Positions 1 through 8,632 of a stretch of DNA of 64,000 nucleotides are shown piece by piece; the first letter of the stretch is position 1; every line of letters begins with the position of its first letter. Source of the stretch: Methylobacter sp. BlB1 (GTDB lineage Bacteria; Pseudomonadota; Gammaproteobacteria; Methylococcales; Methylomonadaceae). The translations under genes and the position numbers were made by a program. The stretch lies in assembly GCF_015476545.1 (NCBI RefSeq), contig NZ_JADMKV010000005.1, positions 55,526 to 119,525 on the forward strand, read 5' to 3'. The notes under the pieces are model-generated. The model was given only the letters and a program-made list of their open reading frames with translations. It had not been told where the DNA came from and did no database searches.

Positions 1-1118
1 ATTTGAGTGACGGTTTTACAAAATGCGGTTTTACCCCCGCTATTAGGGCCTGTTACCAGGACCAATTTGTCATCTTCCAAAACAAAATCATTACCGACAT
101 ATTGGGGATTTTGCTTGCCCAAAACCGGGTTTCTGGCATCGACAAGATTGATGCGATGGTGGTCGGCCTCAACCAGTTTCGGCAGAACCATATCGCCGCC
201 AAACGCATCGGCAAATTTTATAAATGAGAGCAATTCATCTAATTGCCCCAACGCATCCAGTGTTTCACCAACCGTCTGTGAGTTTTTAAACTCATTTCTT
301 AACGGGATAATACAACTGTCTCGGTCGAACCCTCCTACTACCGGAAAATAAACCAGTAATAAAGGGATAAAAAAGATGGAAAGGGTTGGAATGACTTCCA
401 CTGAAATCCGGAACATATCCGTCGGAAACAGATGTGCCAGCACCCAGATAATGCCGAAAACCAGCGCCAGCAAGAGCGGCTTGAAGATACGAGGTCTGAA
501 TATGATGGCCGGAGAAAATGAGCCTTCTCTCTCCCGTTTGGATCGAATGCCGTTTTCAGTAATATAGGCAGGGCCTTCCATCAATGAATAAGACCGGGTT
601 TCTGCAAAAGCTTTTATTTTTTCAAAAATGCTTGCGAGATAGCGGCTCCTGGGTGCTTCACTGCTCTGAATCTGGTCAACCAGCTCAAGCATAAGGCGAA
701 TGCCTCTTTTATACTGCAAATAACCGTAACCTTCGATTTCATGTTCTTCCCTGGCTGTACCAAAGGACCCGAGGAATTCGCCGAACAAAAGCAGATAAAA
801 GTTTTTCTCATGCGCCGTTGCGTTTTGCACGATGCGCTCGATGTTGTCTTTTAATGACGGGTTATTGCAAAGTTCCTCGACGGCTTCCTGCTTTGCCTGA
901 ATATCCTCCATAACGTCCAGCGGCTGTGTTAAAGAGCGAAACAGGACTGCTTGCCCAACCAGAGTTGATGCATAATTAATGGCATCAAACACTTCGTTGA
1001 CCTCGATCGTATTGAAGGAGCGCTCATCAATGACACCCTCGCCGGTCTTCAGCGGTTTGCTGGACTGAACAGTAGGCCAAATAACATCCTGCCAGCTTTG
1101 TAATATGGTTTCTTTCAT
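1..1118 (-). CDS. MutS-like ATPase with transmembrane segments (partial, 3' end outside window)
   Basis: The reading frame starts at an ATG at 1116-1118 and stays open to the window edge, giving about 372 residues. At residues 357-364 it reads GPNSGGKT, a Walker A motif of the MutS/MutS2 ATPase type, preceded by LVLVT as in that family. The N-terminal part is a helical lever/core-like region. Around residues 210-265 there are two hydrophobic stretches (PLLLALVFGIIWVLAHLF and LSIFFIPLLLVYFPVV) that look like membrane helices, which canonical mismatch-repair MutS lacks. The mismatch-recognition domain I is also absent. I therefore call it a MutS-related protein, probably membrane anchored, not MutS itself. 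Its role is unknown. The C-terminal ATPase half lies outside the window. Confidence 0.75.
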   Translation of the reverse strand, partial: MKETILQSWQDVIWPTVQSSKPLKTGEGVIDERSFNTIEVNEVFDAINYASTLVGQAVLFRSLTQPLDVMEDIQAKQEAVEELCNNPSLKDNIERIVQNATAHEKNFYLLLFGEFLGSFGTAREEHEIEGYGYLQYKRGIRLMLELVDQIQSSEAPRSRYLASIFEKIKAFAETRSYSLMEGPAYITENGIRSKREREGSFSPAIIFRPRIFKPLLLALVFGIIWVLAHLFPTDMFRISVEVIPTLSIFFIPLLLVYFPVVGGFDRDSCIIPLRNEFKNSQTVGETLDALGQLDELLSFIKFADAFGGDMVLPKLVEADHHRINLVDARNPVLGKQNPQYVGNDFVLEDDKLVLVTGPNSGGKTAFCKTVTQ

Positions 1119-1302
1119 CACTTTAGCTCTTTATTTTTACCGGGACTCTAAAAACTATAATCGCCGCGAAAACGCCGGATAGCATGATGTTTTTTTATTC
1201 GAGACATCAATCTCTTGCTCACGCCAATGCAGGCAAAAGAAAGGCTGCGCGTTAAGCGATATATTGCACAGATTGAATCGTACCCTTTTATGCCGATAAT
1301 TT

Positions 1303-2286
1303 TCAAAGTTTTTGTTCAATTAGCTTAACTATAGCATCAGCATGAAGCTTTGAATCGTTAAGAGCAGGAATATAGCGATAGGTCTCACCGCCGGCTTTAA
1401 TGAACAGGGCTTTATTTTCCATGGCGATCTCTTCCAGAGTCTCCAGGCAGTCCACGGCGAACCCCGGGCAAACCACATCAATTTTTTTAACCCCCTGTCT
1501 TGCAAGATTTTGCAGTGTTTCCGCGCAATAAGGTTTAAGCCATTGTGCCTTGCCAAATCTGGACTGAAATACAACACACCAGTTTTCTTTGTCGAGATCG
1601 AGTTTCTCTGCAATCAAAGCGGCGGTTTTATGGCACTGATGAAAATAAGGATCACCCCATTTGATTAACTGCTCAGGCAAACCATGAAAAGACATCAAAA
1701 GTAGATCATTCCTTCCTTGTTGGCTCCAGATTTTCTCAATAGACTCAGCAACCGCGGCAATATAATGCTCATCCTGATGATAATCACTGATAAACTGAAA
1801 GCTGGGCAGATGCCGCCAGCGGTTCAGCTCCTTGATCAGATCATCATATACGGATGCCGTCGTTGTTGAAGAGTATTGAGGATAAAGCGGCAGGATGATT
1901 AGATTGTCGATGCCTTGTTTTTTAAGGACGTTTAACTGCTCGGCTATGGAAGGTTTGCCATAGCGCATTGCATAATCGGTTATAACGCCTTTGGCATTTA
2001 ATCGTTGAGCGACCATATCGGCCAGTTGGCGGGTCAAAAAAACTAAAGGCGATCCCTTTTCATCCCATATTTTGCGATAAGCAGCCGTCGACCTGTGCGG
2101 ACGGAAAGGCAGAATGAAAAAACGTAGTATCACCCACCATAGAGGACGCGGCAGATTGACTACGCGAGGATCGCCAAGAAACTCTTTGAGAAAGCGCCTG
2201 ACTGCCGAAGTGGTAGGTGCCGCTGGCGACCCCAGGTTCACCAATAGAACGCCGGTTTTATTGGCGGTGGCGCTTTGAGGCAGCAT
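1303..2286 (-). CDS. hemH: Ferrochelatase
   Basis: This gene encodes 327 residues, a normal length for bacterial ferrochelatase, which inserts ferrous iron into protoporphyrin IX in the last step of protoheme synthesis. The N-terminus has the family motif GVLLVNLGSP. The central LLMSFHGLPEQ holds the catalytic histidine, and the C-terminal part has VVCPGFAVDCLETLEEI, where the family carries its conserved acidic residues. It lies 9 nt downstream of folE on the same strand and is probably co-transcribed with dusA and folE. The pairing of hemH with folE looks like simple operon packing without an obvious biochemical link. Confidence 0.95.
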   Translation of the reverse strand: MLPQSATANKTGVLLVNLGSPAAPTTSAVRRFLKEFLGDPRVVNLPRPLWWVILRFFILPFRPHRSTAAYRKIWDEKGSPLVFLTRQLADMVAQRLNAKGVITDYAMRYGKPSIAEQLNVLKKQGIDNLIILPLYPQYSSTTTASVYDDLIKELNRWRHLPSFQFISDYHQDEHYIAAVAESIEKIWSQQGRNDLLLMSFHGLPEQLIKWGDPYFHQCHKTAALIAEKLDLDKENWCVVFQSRFGKAQWLKPYCAETLQNLARQGVKKIDVVCPGFAVDCLETLEEIAMENKALFIKAGGETYRYIPALNDSKLHADAIVKLIEQKL

Positions 2287-2295
2287 GTAAAAAGC

Positions 2296-2880
2296 CTAGC
2301 GGTTTATCAGATTTAAGAATTCAGAACGGGTGCTGATCTCTTTGCGAAACACACCTGTCATTACCGATGTCGTCATGACTGAATTTTGTTTTTCGATGCC
2401 GCGCATCATCATGCATAAATGCTTGGCTTCGATAACCACAGCAACGCCTCTGGCGCCGGTTGCAATCTCAATGGCATCAGCAATTTGCTTGGTTAATTTT
2501 TCCTGGATTTGCAGGCGTCGCGCATACATATCAACAACACGGGCGATTTTGGACAAGCCGAGCACTTTGCCTTTTGGCAAATAGCCGACATGGCATTTAC
2601 CAATGAACGGCAGTAAATGGTGCTCACATAAGGAATACAATTCAATATCCTTAACGATAACCATGTCTTCGGTGTCTGCTGTAAAAATAGCGCCGTTAAG
2701 CACTTCATCCAGCGTCTTACCGTAGCCGTTGTTCAGAAATTTAAAGGCCTTGGCTGCGCGTTTGGGTGTATCGATCAGGCCTTCTCGATTTAAGTCTTCA
2801 CCGACTGCTTCGATAATTTTGGAAAAATGCTCTTCCATTGTTTCAGTCTCAATTGTAAAAGGCTTGCTATTATACATCAT
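2296..2880 (-). CDS. folE: GTP cyclohydrolase I
   Basis: This gene encodes up to 194 residues and catalyses GTP to 7,8-dihydroneopterin triphosphate, the first step of folate and pterin synthesis. The zinc-site motifs are visible: LCEHHLLPF with Cys and His ligands, and HLCMMMRGI with the second Cys. [18 protein letters not shown] is the typical core helix. The first ATG overlaps the dusA stop codon as ATGA, supporting translational coupling. An internal ATG at codon 15 ([15 protein letters not shown]) matches the usual family N-terminus better and is an alternative start. Methanotrophs also need pterins for C1 transfer, but nothing here ties this copy to that. Confidence 0.95.
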   Translation of the reverse strand: MMYNSKPFTIETETMEEHFSKIIEAVGEDLNREGLIDTPKRAAKAFKFLNNGYGKTLDEVLNGAIFTADTEDMVIVKDIELYSLCEHHLLPFIGKCHVGYLPKGKVLGLSKIARVVDMYARRLQIQEKLTKQIADAIEIATGARGVAVVIEAKHLCMMMRGIEKQNSVMTTSVMTGVFRKEISTRSEFLNLINR

Positions 2881-3878
2881 TGAGCAGTGAATTTTAATGC
2901 ATCCAAAATGACATTTTCATCCGCATCGGGTGTACTGACATTTTCACTGATATGCCGGCGCCAGCCTCGTGCGCCGGCTTCACCATGAAACAGGCCCAGA
3001 ATATGCCGAGAGATATTATTTAAGCGAGCACCGGTTTTAAGCTGCTGTTGAATGTAAGGAATTAGTCGCATCACTATTTCCTGCCGTGACTTGGGCTCAC
3101 GGGACTCGGTAAAAAAACGCTTATCCACGTCGGCCAGAAGATACGGATTGTGATAGGCTTCCCGCCCCATCATGACCCCATCGACATGCTTCAGAATCTC
3201 TTCAGCCTGATCCAATGTTGTAATGCCGCCGTTCAATATAATTTCTAGTGCCGGAAAATCATTTTTTAACTGATAGACCATGTCGTAGCGTAACGGTGGA
3301 ACTTCGCGGTTTTGCTTGGGCGACAGACCGCTTAGCCAAGCTTTTCTGGCGTGAACGATAAAAGTGCGGCAGCCGGCATCGGCCACAGTCGCTATAAAAT
3401 GCACCAGTCCTTCGTATGAATCGCGCTCGTCAATGCCTATTCTCGATTTGACCGTTACCGGAATTGAAACCGCCTGCCGCATTGCCGCCACACACTCGGC
3501 GACAAGTTCCGGCTCTGCCATCAGGCAGGCCCCGAAACGGCCGTTCTGAACTCGACCGCTGGGGCAGCCGACGTTTAGATTAACTTCGTCATATGCATAA
3601 TCTTCAACCATCCTTGCACAAGTTGCCAGATCCTTAGGATGGCTGCCGCCCAATTGAAATGAGACAGGATGCTCGGTTACATCAAACTGTAAAAACCGAT
3701 GATGATCACCATGTAATAGAGCGCCAGTTGTGACCATTTCAGTATACAAGAAGGCATGTTGTGAAATCAGACGGTGGAAAAAACGGCAGTGTTTATCTGT
3801 CCAGTCCAGCATCGGGGCGACGCAAAAGGCATGATTCGTTGTTGTCTTGGTTTCTGTGTATTTATCTGTATTGTGCAT
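2877..3878 (-). CDS. dusA: tRNA-dihydrouridine synthase A
   Basis: This FMN-dependent enzyme reduces uridine to dihydrouridine in the tRNA D-loop. The N-terminal [18 protein letters not shown] is characteristic of DusA. Further family motifs are [20 protein letters not shown] with the catalytic cysteine, [23 protein letters not shown] and [16 protein letters not shown]. The frame can be extended to a TTG at 3902. I prefer the ATG at 3878, which gives a DusA-like N-terminus of 333 residues, although neither start has a convincing ribosome binding site. The stop overlaps folE by 4 nt, so dusA-folE-hemH looks like one transcription unit. Confidence 0.93.
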   Translation of the reverse strand: MHNTDKYTETKTTTNHAFCVAPMLDWTDKHCRFFHRLISQHAFLYTEMVTTGALLHGDHHRFLQFDVTEHPVSFQLGGSHPKDLATCARMVEDYAYDEVNLNVGCPSGRVQNGRFGACLMAEPELVAECVAAMRQAVSIPVTVKSRIGIDERDSYEGLVHFIATVADAGCRTFIVHARKAWLSGLSPKQNREVPPLRYDMVYQLKNDFPALEIILNGGITTLDQAEEILKHVDGVMMGREAYHNPYLLADVDKRFFTESREPKSRQEIVMRLIPYIQQQLKTGARLNNISRHILGLFHGEAGARGWRRHISENVSTPDADENVILDALKFTAQ

Positions 3879-3902
3879 TGTCAACAAAATGATTGATGGC
3901 AA

Positions 3903-4165
3903 AAAGATTCGCTGGAATAAATAATGCTTGACGTATTAGTTGGACAGAAGTCAAGAAAAAGAAATCGAAATGGCGATGCTGGAGAATTTACATCTTGGCG
4001 TCGATCATTGAGCATTATCTTAGGCGCAGTTCTCTATGCAACTAGAAAAGGATGCAAAATTGAAAATGGCTGCTCAATTGCCCGATTGTTAAGCTTGCTA
4101 TTGATTGCAAGCCAAGGAAGAAATCGGGAAACAGTTGAAATTAGCTAAGGTGCTTAAGAATTAAA
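3903..4165. other. Gene-poor stretch with a possible decayed frame
   Basis: No convincing gene lies between dusA and tRNA-Gln. One plus-strand frame from about 3954 reads as charged, coding-like peptide (for example MAMLENLHLGVDH and KEEIGKQLKLAKVLKN) but carries four in-frame stops, so at best it is a dead gene. The 74-codon open frame in another register (3924-4148) has no recognisable motif. Confidence 0.3.
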
Positions 4166-4239
4166 TGGCTGGCTCTCAGGGATTCGAACCCCGGCAGCTG
4201 GAATCAGAATCCAGAGTCCTACCGCTAGACGAAGAGCCA
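4166..4239 (-). tRNA. tRNA-Gln (anticodon CTG)
   Basis: The minus strand folds as a complete 74 nt tRNA. The acceptor stem is TGGCTCT with AGAGCCA, followed by discriminator G and an encoded CCA. The anticodon stem CTGGA/TCCAG encloses loop TTCTGAT with anticodon CTG, which reads CAG glutamine codons. The T arm has the GGTTCGAATCC loop. The U1-A72 pair is typical of glutamine tRNAs. It lies at the left border of the chromate block. Confidence 0.95.
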
Positions 4240-4430
4240 GTAATTAATGATGGAGCAACATTTATTGTCTTATTTATATTCTACTACTATTAAAGAATGA
4301 AGTGTTAGTACAAAGTAATTATTTTTTAATTCTTGAAATTAATCCTTCCATTACGTTCTAATTCGGCAATCAAAAATCGCAGTTGCTGGTCAATGCTGTC
4401 GATCTGGTCAAGTTGCATTATAGAGATGCC
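4240..4430. other. Short intergenic region with a small Lrp-like peptide frame
   Basis: This stretch is AT-rich. On the minus strand an ATG near 4420 opens a 30-codon frame ending near 4328, with the peptide core LDQIDSIDQQLRFLIAELER. It resembles the start of a helical regulator but has no continuation. I regard it as a relic or chance frame. Confidence 0.2.
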
Positions 4431-4464
4431 CCGTAAGGTGCTGTTCACGGGCAGCACCTTACGG
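4431..4464 (-). terminator. Strong hairpin downstream of the PepSY-like gene
   Basis: A perfect 13 bp inverted repeat (CCGTAAGGTGCTG and CAGCACCTTACGG) with an 8 nt loop starts 17 nt past the stop of the PepSY-like frame. There is no T-run on either side, so termination would be through structure alone, or the hairpin may stabilise the transcript end. Confidence 0.55.
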
Positions 4465-4480
4465 AGCAAATAACATGCGT

Positions 4481-4926
4481 TTATTCGTTTTCGGTTTTTA
4501 GAATATTGCCGTTAACATCCAGTTCAAGTTCGACTTCCTTGCCGACGGATTTGATCTCGACTTCATAGCCAGTCACCGTGTTATCCGGCTTCATTAATTT
4601 CTCTACTTCCTCAATCTTGGCTTCGGGATAAGCTTTTTTAACAGCATCAGCGACGGGCCCTGGTAGCGATTCGCGATCGATTTCCTCTTCTTTCTGTAAC
4701 AAGGTCATCAGCGCCATAGGTCGCTTCATATTCCTTGCCATTTTCCTTGTATTCCACCTCATGGGCCGCTTTGCCTTCAAACGTTTTCTCCTCGTACTTC
4801 ATGCCCTTGGCATGGGATGGGCTTTTTCAAAAGCCGTGATGACCTCTTTGGGTACCTGGTTTTTGCTCAATTTTTTTTGCCAGCGTTCGCGGGGGCGGCT
4901 GCCACCGCCAGTAATTGGTTTTTCAT
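4481..4926 (-). pseudogene. PepSY-like exported protein, broken by frameshifts
   Basis: From an ATG at 4924-4926 the minus strand begins MKNQLLAVAAAPANA, a signal-peptide-like start, and then needs several frame changes to stay coding. One change is at an A-run (about 4872-4879), one near CCATCCCATGCC (about 4808-4820), and one near 4705. With these corrections it encodes two PepSY-like repeats. The upstream one includes KYEEKTFEGKAAHEVEY. The downstream one includes VADAVKKAYPEAKIEEVEKL and ends ELELDVNGNILKTENE. The last frame alone is open from 4780 to 4481. The family is small, periplasmic and of unknown or inhibitory function. Real decay or sequencing error at short repeats would look the same. 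Confidence 0.65.
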
Positions 4927-5025
4927 AAACACTCCTTAGGTAGAGACGAATGTTTTAACTCACACACATTAGCGGCGTTCCTGCAGAGAATCGTGAAGAT
5001 AAAACCTCCACGATCAGAATTTTCA

Positions 5026-5072
5026 TTGACGTTCTTACACACTTATCAAGTAGAATATTCAACAATATTGTT
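5026..5072 (+). promoter_or_regulatory. Putative chrBA promoter and palindromic operator
   Basis: Upstream of chrB there is TTGACG at 5026-5031 and TAGAAT at 5051-5056, with an unusually long 19 nt spacer. Immediately after it lies the perfect palindrome AACAATATTGTT at 5061-5072. The arrangement suggests a repressor site just downstream of the -10, possibly for ChrB itself. This is inference from position and symmetry only. Confidence 0.4.
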
Positions 5073-5090
5073 ATATAAGAACTCATAAAT

Positions 5091-6044
5091 ATGAACTGTT
5101 CCTGGCTCATTTTGGTTGTCAGTTTGCCGACCCGCAATTCCGCCGGCCGCATGCGTGTGTGGCGGACACTAAAAGCGCTGGGCTGCGGCGTGTTGCGCGA
5201 TGGCGTCTATTTACTGCCCTATCGCCCGGAGTTTCGGCAAACGCTTCAGCTTCAGGCCGAAGACGTCATCTCGGGCGGAGGCAGCGCCCATATCCTGACG
5301 TTGAACAGTGAAAACGATGAACAGCAAGCACTCTTCGAACGCTTCTTCGACCGCTCGGCCGATTACACAAGACTGATTGAGGAGATCCGGCAAACCGCCG
5401 GCTTGAGTCTTCAGATCGAAGACATGGGGCGGCTGCAAAAACAGATGCACCGGTTGCGCAAGACATTTGAAGCCATTGCTCTCCATGATTTTTTTTCTGG
5501 TGCAGCACAGGAACAGGCCGCAACGGCTCTGGAAGATTTGGAACATGCCGTCCAAGAGCGCCTTGTGCCGGATGAACCCCATGCCGTCCAGCATCGGATC
5601 AAGCGGCTCCAGCCTCAGGATTATCGTCACAGAATCTGGGCGACACGTCACCGGCCGTGGATAGACCGGCTTGCCAGCGCCTGGCTTATCCGGCGCTTCA
5701 TCGATCCTGAAGCGCGCTTCATCTGGCTTAAGCCACCGGCCGATTGCCCTGCCGAAGCGCTGGGGTTTGATTTCGACGGGGCTGTATTTACGCATGTAGA
5801 GACGAAAGTCACTTTTGAAGTTTTACTGGCCAGTTTTGGATTGACAAAGGATACGGCTTTAAACCGCATCGGCGCTTTAGTGCATTACCTCGATGCGGGA
5901 GGAATTCCCGTTCTTGAAGCAGCCGGTCTGGAGATGCTCATGAGCGGGATGCGCCAGCGCTGGACCGATGACGATGAACTGCTGGCCGAAGCAGAAAAGA
6001 TTTTTGACGCCTTTTATCAGGCTTTTTCAGGAACCGAGTCATGA
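5091..6044 (+). CDS. chrB: ChrB, chromate-responsive regulator/resistance protein
   Basis: This gene encodes 317 residues, the full length for ChrB. The N-terminal half (to about residue 150) starts WLILVVSLPTRNSAGRMRVWRTLKALG and contains LRDGVYLLPYRPEF, typical of the ChrB N-terminal domain. The C-terminal half has IWATRHRPWIDRLASAWLIRRFIDPEARF and VTFEVLLASFGL, the ChrB C-terminal domain. In characterised systems ChrB controls chrA expression in response to chromate. It overlaps chrA by 4 nt (ATGA), so the two are translationally coupled. A second, broken copy of the C-terminal domain lies at the end of the same operon. Confidence 0.9.
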   Translation: MNCSWLILVVSLPTRNSAGRMRVWRTLKALGCGVLRDGVYLLPYRPEFRQTLQLQAEDVISGGGSAHILTLNSENDEQQALFERFFDRSADYTRLIEEIRQTAGLSLQIEDMGRLQKQMHRLRKTFEAIALHDFFSGAAQEQAATALEDLEHAVQERLVPDEPHAVQHRIKRLQPQDYRHRIWATRHRPWIDRLASAWLIRRFIDPEARFIWLKPPADCPAEALGFDFDGAVFTHVETKVTFEVLLASFGLTKDTALNRIGALVHYLDAGGIPVLEAAGLEMLMSGMRQRWTDDDELLAEAEKIFDAFYQAFSGTES

Positions 6045-7414
6045 ATAAACCCGACTTATCGCAAACACCACCACCCGTCACGTTTGGGCAAGCTTTTCGG
6101 TACTGGCTGAAGCTTGGTTTCATCAGCTTTGGCGGCCCCGCCGGGCAGATTGCCATCATGCATCAGGAGTTGGTCGAGAAGAAACGCTGGATTTCCGAGC
6201 GCCGTTTTTTGCATGCCTTGAACTACTGCATGTTGCTGCCGGGCCCGGAGGCCCAGCAACTGGCCATTTACATCGGCTGGCTGATGCATCGGACCTGGGG
6301 CGGCATTGTCGCAGGCACTTTATTCATCCTGCCGTCACTGTGTCTTTTGATTGCGCTGTCCTGGATTTATGTCGCGTTTGGCGATGTGGCGTGGGTGGCC
6401 GGCTTGTTTTACGGCATTAAACCGGCGGTGACGGCGATTGTTCTGCAAGCGGCGCACCGCATCGGCTCGCGCGCACTGAAAAATAAAATCTTGTGGTTTA
6501 TCGCCGGCTTGTCTTTTCTGGCCATTTTCCTGCTGCAGGTGCCATTTCCAGCAATCGTTGTCATGGCTGCGCTGATCGGCTTCCTGGGCAGCCGCATTGC
6601 CCCGGAGACATTCCGAATCGGAGGCGGTCATAATGAAACCAACAAGTCTTACGGCGCGGCATTGATCGATGATGATACCCCCCGGCCGGCACATACTTGG
6701 TTTTGCTGGTCCAGGCTGACGGCTATTGTCACTGTCGGCAGCCTGCTCTGGGCCGTTCCGATGGCAATGCTCACGGCCTATCATGGCTGGAGCCATGCCT
6801 TGACGCAGATGGGTTGGTTTTTCAGCAAAGCGGCGCTGCTGACCTTTGGCGGCGCCTATGCGGTGCTGCCTTATGTCTATCAAGGGGCTGTCGAGCATTA
6901 TCACTGGCTGCAGCCTCAGCAGATGATCGACGGGCTGGCGTTGGGAGAAACCACGCCCGGCCCCCTGATCATGGTAGTCACGTTTGTCGGCTTCGTGGCC
7001 GGCTGGTCGCAGGCGCTATTCGGGCCTGAGCAGTTAGGCTGGACCGGTGCGGTAGCGGCCACGTTGGTGACCTACTTCACCTTTTTGCCCAGTTTCCTGT
7101 TCATTCTGGCGGGCGGCCCTTTGGTCGAATCCACGCACGGGAATCTGAAGTTCACGGCGCCATTAACCGGCATTACCGCCGCCGTGGTCGGCGTGATTTT
7201 GAATCTGGCCGTGTTTTTTGCCTATCACGTCTTTTGGCCGCAAGGTTTTACCGGCCGGTTTGACGGCGCTGCCGCCCTGATCGGCTTCTGCGCGTTGCTG
7301 GCCTTGTTTCGCTACAAGGTTGGCGTCATCCCGGCCATCGCCGCCTGTGGCATGGCTGGACTGTTGTTCACTTTCTTCAAGCCCTGGTTGCTCCAGGTAG
7401 GAGTTTTATTATGA
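6041..7414 (+). CDS. chrA: Chromate efflux transporter ChrA (long, two-domain form)
   Basis: This gene encodes 457 residues with two homologous membrane halves, as in long-chain chromate ion transporters (CHR family). The first half has FGQAFRYWLKLGFISFGGPAGQIA and LNYCMLLPGPEAQQLAIYIGW. The second half has FFSKAALLTFGGAYAVLPYV and LALGETTPGPLIMVVTFVGF. The paired FGG and PGP motifs are diagnostic. It would export chromate across the inner membrane. It is coupled to chrB upstream and to the DUF1259 gene downstream by 4 nt overlaps. Confidence 0.95.
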   Translation: MNKPDLSQTPPPVTFGQAFRYWLKLGFISFGGPAGQIAIMHQELVEKKRWISERRFLHALNYCMLLPGPEAQQLAIYIGWLMHRTWGGIVAGTLFILPSLCLLIALSWIYVAFGDVAWVAGLFYGIKPAVTAIVLQAAHRIGSRALKNKILWFIAGLSFLAIFLLQVPFPAIVVMAALIGFLGSRIAPETFRIGGGHNETNKSYGAALIDDDTPRPAHTWFCWSRLTAIVTVGSLLWAVPMAMLTAYHGWSHALTQMGWFFSKAALLTFGGAYAVLPYVYQGAVEHYHWLQPQQMIDGLALGETTPGPLIMVVTFVGFVAGWSQALFGPEQLGWTGAVAATLVTYFTFLPSFLFILAGGPLVESTHGNLKFTAPLTGITAAVVGVILNLAVFFAYHVFWPQGFTGRFDGAAALIGFCALLALFRYKVGVIPAIAACGMAGLLFTFFKPWLLQVGVLL

Positions 7415-8349
7415 ATACTGTCCGTTATTCTCAAGCTGTCGTACTGGTGCTGTGCACAGCCCTCATAGGCCCCGTAGCCGCTAAGCCCAGACAAGCCCAT
7501 CCAGTTGACTTGGATACCGCCAAAATCGAGCAATTGGCCGGCATGAAAGGTACGCTTGATAAAGCCGAGCATGTCTTCAAGGTTAGCCAGCCACGCTCCG
7601 ATCTCAGCGTGACCGTGGCCGGCGCCAAGATCATTCCGGCCATGGGGCTGACGTCCTGGGCGGCTTTCAAGCCGGCGGGCCGTCAGGTCATGGTGATGGG
7701 CGACTTGGTTCTCCAGGAAGATCAGGTGAATTCGGTCATGAGTACGGCGTTGGACAATGGCATCGAAGTAACCGCTCTGCATAATCACTTCCTCTGGGAT
7801 ACGCCTAAGGTGATGTTCATGCACATTGGCGGCACGGGTGATTCGGACACGATGGCGACCGCGATCGGCAGAGTGTTCCAGGCCATTCAGTCCACCGCCG
7901 GCAGCAAATCCGCCGCGCCGTCTGCTTCGATGGATGTCACCAAGACCTCATTGGACTCCAAGGCGATTGAAGCCATTATCGAGGCCCCGGTTGAGAAAGC
8001 CGGTGACGTTTATAAAGTCACGATAGGCCGAACCACTAAAATGGCAGGGCATGAGGCTGGCAAAGTCATGGGCGTCAATACCTGGGCGGTATTCGTCGGC
8101 AGCAATGAACAAGCCAGTGTGGATGGCGACTTTGCCATGCGGGAACCCGAGCTGCAAGGCGTATTAAAAGCCTTACGCACGGGCGGCATTAACATTACGG
8201 CCATTCACAATCATATGGTTGAGGAGTCGCCCCGAATCATGTTTCTGCATTATTGGGGCACCGGGCCTGCCAATGATTTAGCCAAAGCTATTAAATCGGC
8301 GTTGGACACGCAAAAAACAGCCAAGCTCAAAGCCAGAAAGAAAACATGA
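7411..8349 (+). CDS. Exported protein with two DUF1259 (LppY/LpqO-like) repeats
   Basis: This gene encodes 312 residues starting with a signal peptide (MNTVRYSQAVVLVLCTALIGPVAAK). Two repeats follow, at about residues 30-155 and 180-305. Each carries a histidine signature: ALHNHFLWDTPKVMFMHIGG in the first and AIHNHMVEESPRIMFLHYWG in the second. This matches the DUF1259/LppY-LpqO family. The biochemical role is not known. The conserved His and acidic residues suggest metal or ligand binding. Such genes are found next to chrBA in other Proteobacteria as I recall, which suggests a periplasmic accessory role in chromate handling. It overlaps chrA by 4 nt and the broken chrB-like gene by 4 nt. 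Confidence 0.85.
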   Translation: MNTVRYSQAVVLVLCTALIGPVAAKPRQAHPVDLDTAKIEQLAGMKGTLDKAEHVFKVSQPRSDLSVTVAGAKIIPAMGLTSWAAFKPAGRQVMVMGDLVLQEDQVNSVMSTALDNGIEVTALHNHFLWDTPKVMFMHIGGTGDSDTMATAIGRVFQAIQSTAGSKSAAPSASMDVTKTSLDSKAIEAIIEAPVEKAGDVYKVTIGRTTKMAGHEAGKVMGVNTWAVFVGSNEQASVDGDFAMREPELQGVLKALRTGGINITAIHNHMVEESPRIMFLHYWGTGPANDLAKAIKSALDTQKTAKLKARKKT

Positions 8350-8522
8350 GGTGGATCGCCCACGAACGCCCTAAAATCGACCGCATTACCTGTCCTTGGC
8401 TGATTGCCCAGTTTATCGATCCAGACGCGGAGTTTGTTTACGTGCCGCCGGACGATGTGCTCAGGCTTGCCTATGAGACGGGAGCCTTCCTATGAAATTC
8501 CGGGAGCCGAACTCTACGGAAT
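8346..8522 (+). pseudogene. Truncated and frameshifted ChrB C-terminal-domain gene
   Basis: An ATG overlapping the DUF1259 stop (ATGA) opens a frame that reads RWIAHERPKIDRITCPWLI and then FIDPDAEFVYVPPDD. This is clearly related to the ChrB C-terminal domain, as in stand-alone ChrB2/ChrE-like proteins. It hits TGA at 8493-8495. The homology resumes in another frame as SYEIPGAELYG and then disappears. Only about 60 of the expected roughly 150 residues remain, so the gene is both frameshifted and 3'-truncated. Confidence 0.75.
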
Positions 8523-8584
8523 TTGCTCTTTATTTATGAAATATCCGGGCTCAATAGAGAAGTTGATGCATAACCTTGAAAATA

Positions 8585-8610
8585 AAAAAGCCGACTATTG
8601 TCGGCTTTTT
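8585..8610. terminator. Bidirectional rho-independent terminator
   Basis: AAAAAGCCGAC, loop TATT and GTCGGCTTTTT form a hairpin with a T-run in both directions. It lies between the converging chromate operon (plus) and thrC (minus) and can serve both. Confidence 0.85.
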
Positions 8611-8632
8611 ATCGGTCAAAAGACTACTCAAA

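Noticed and set aside
3924..4148. 74-codon plus-strand gene before tRNA-Gln
   Set aside because: No motif, no ribosome binding site, and a different frame looks more coding-like but has stops.
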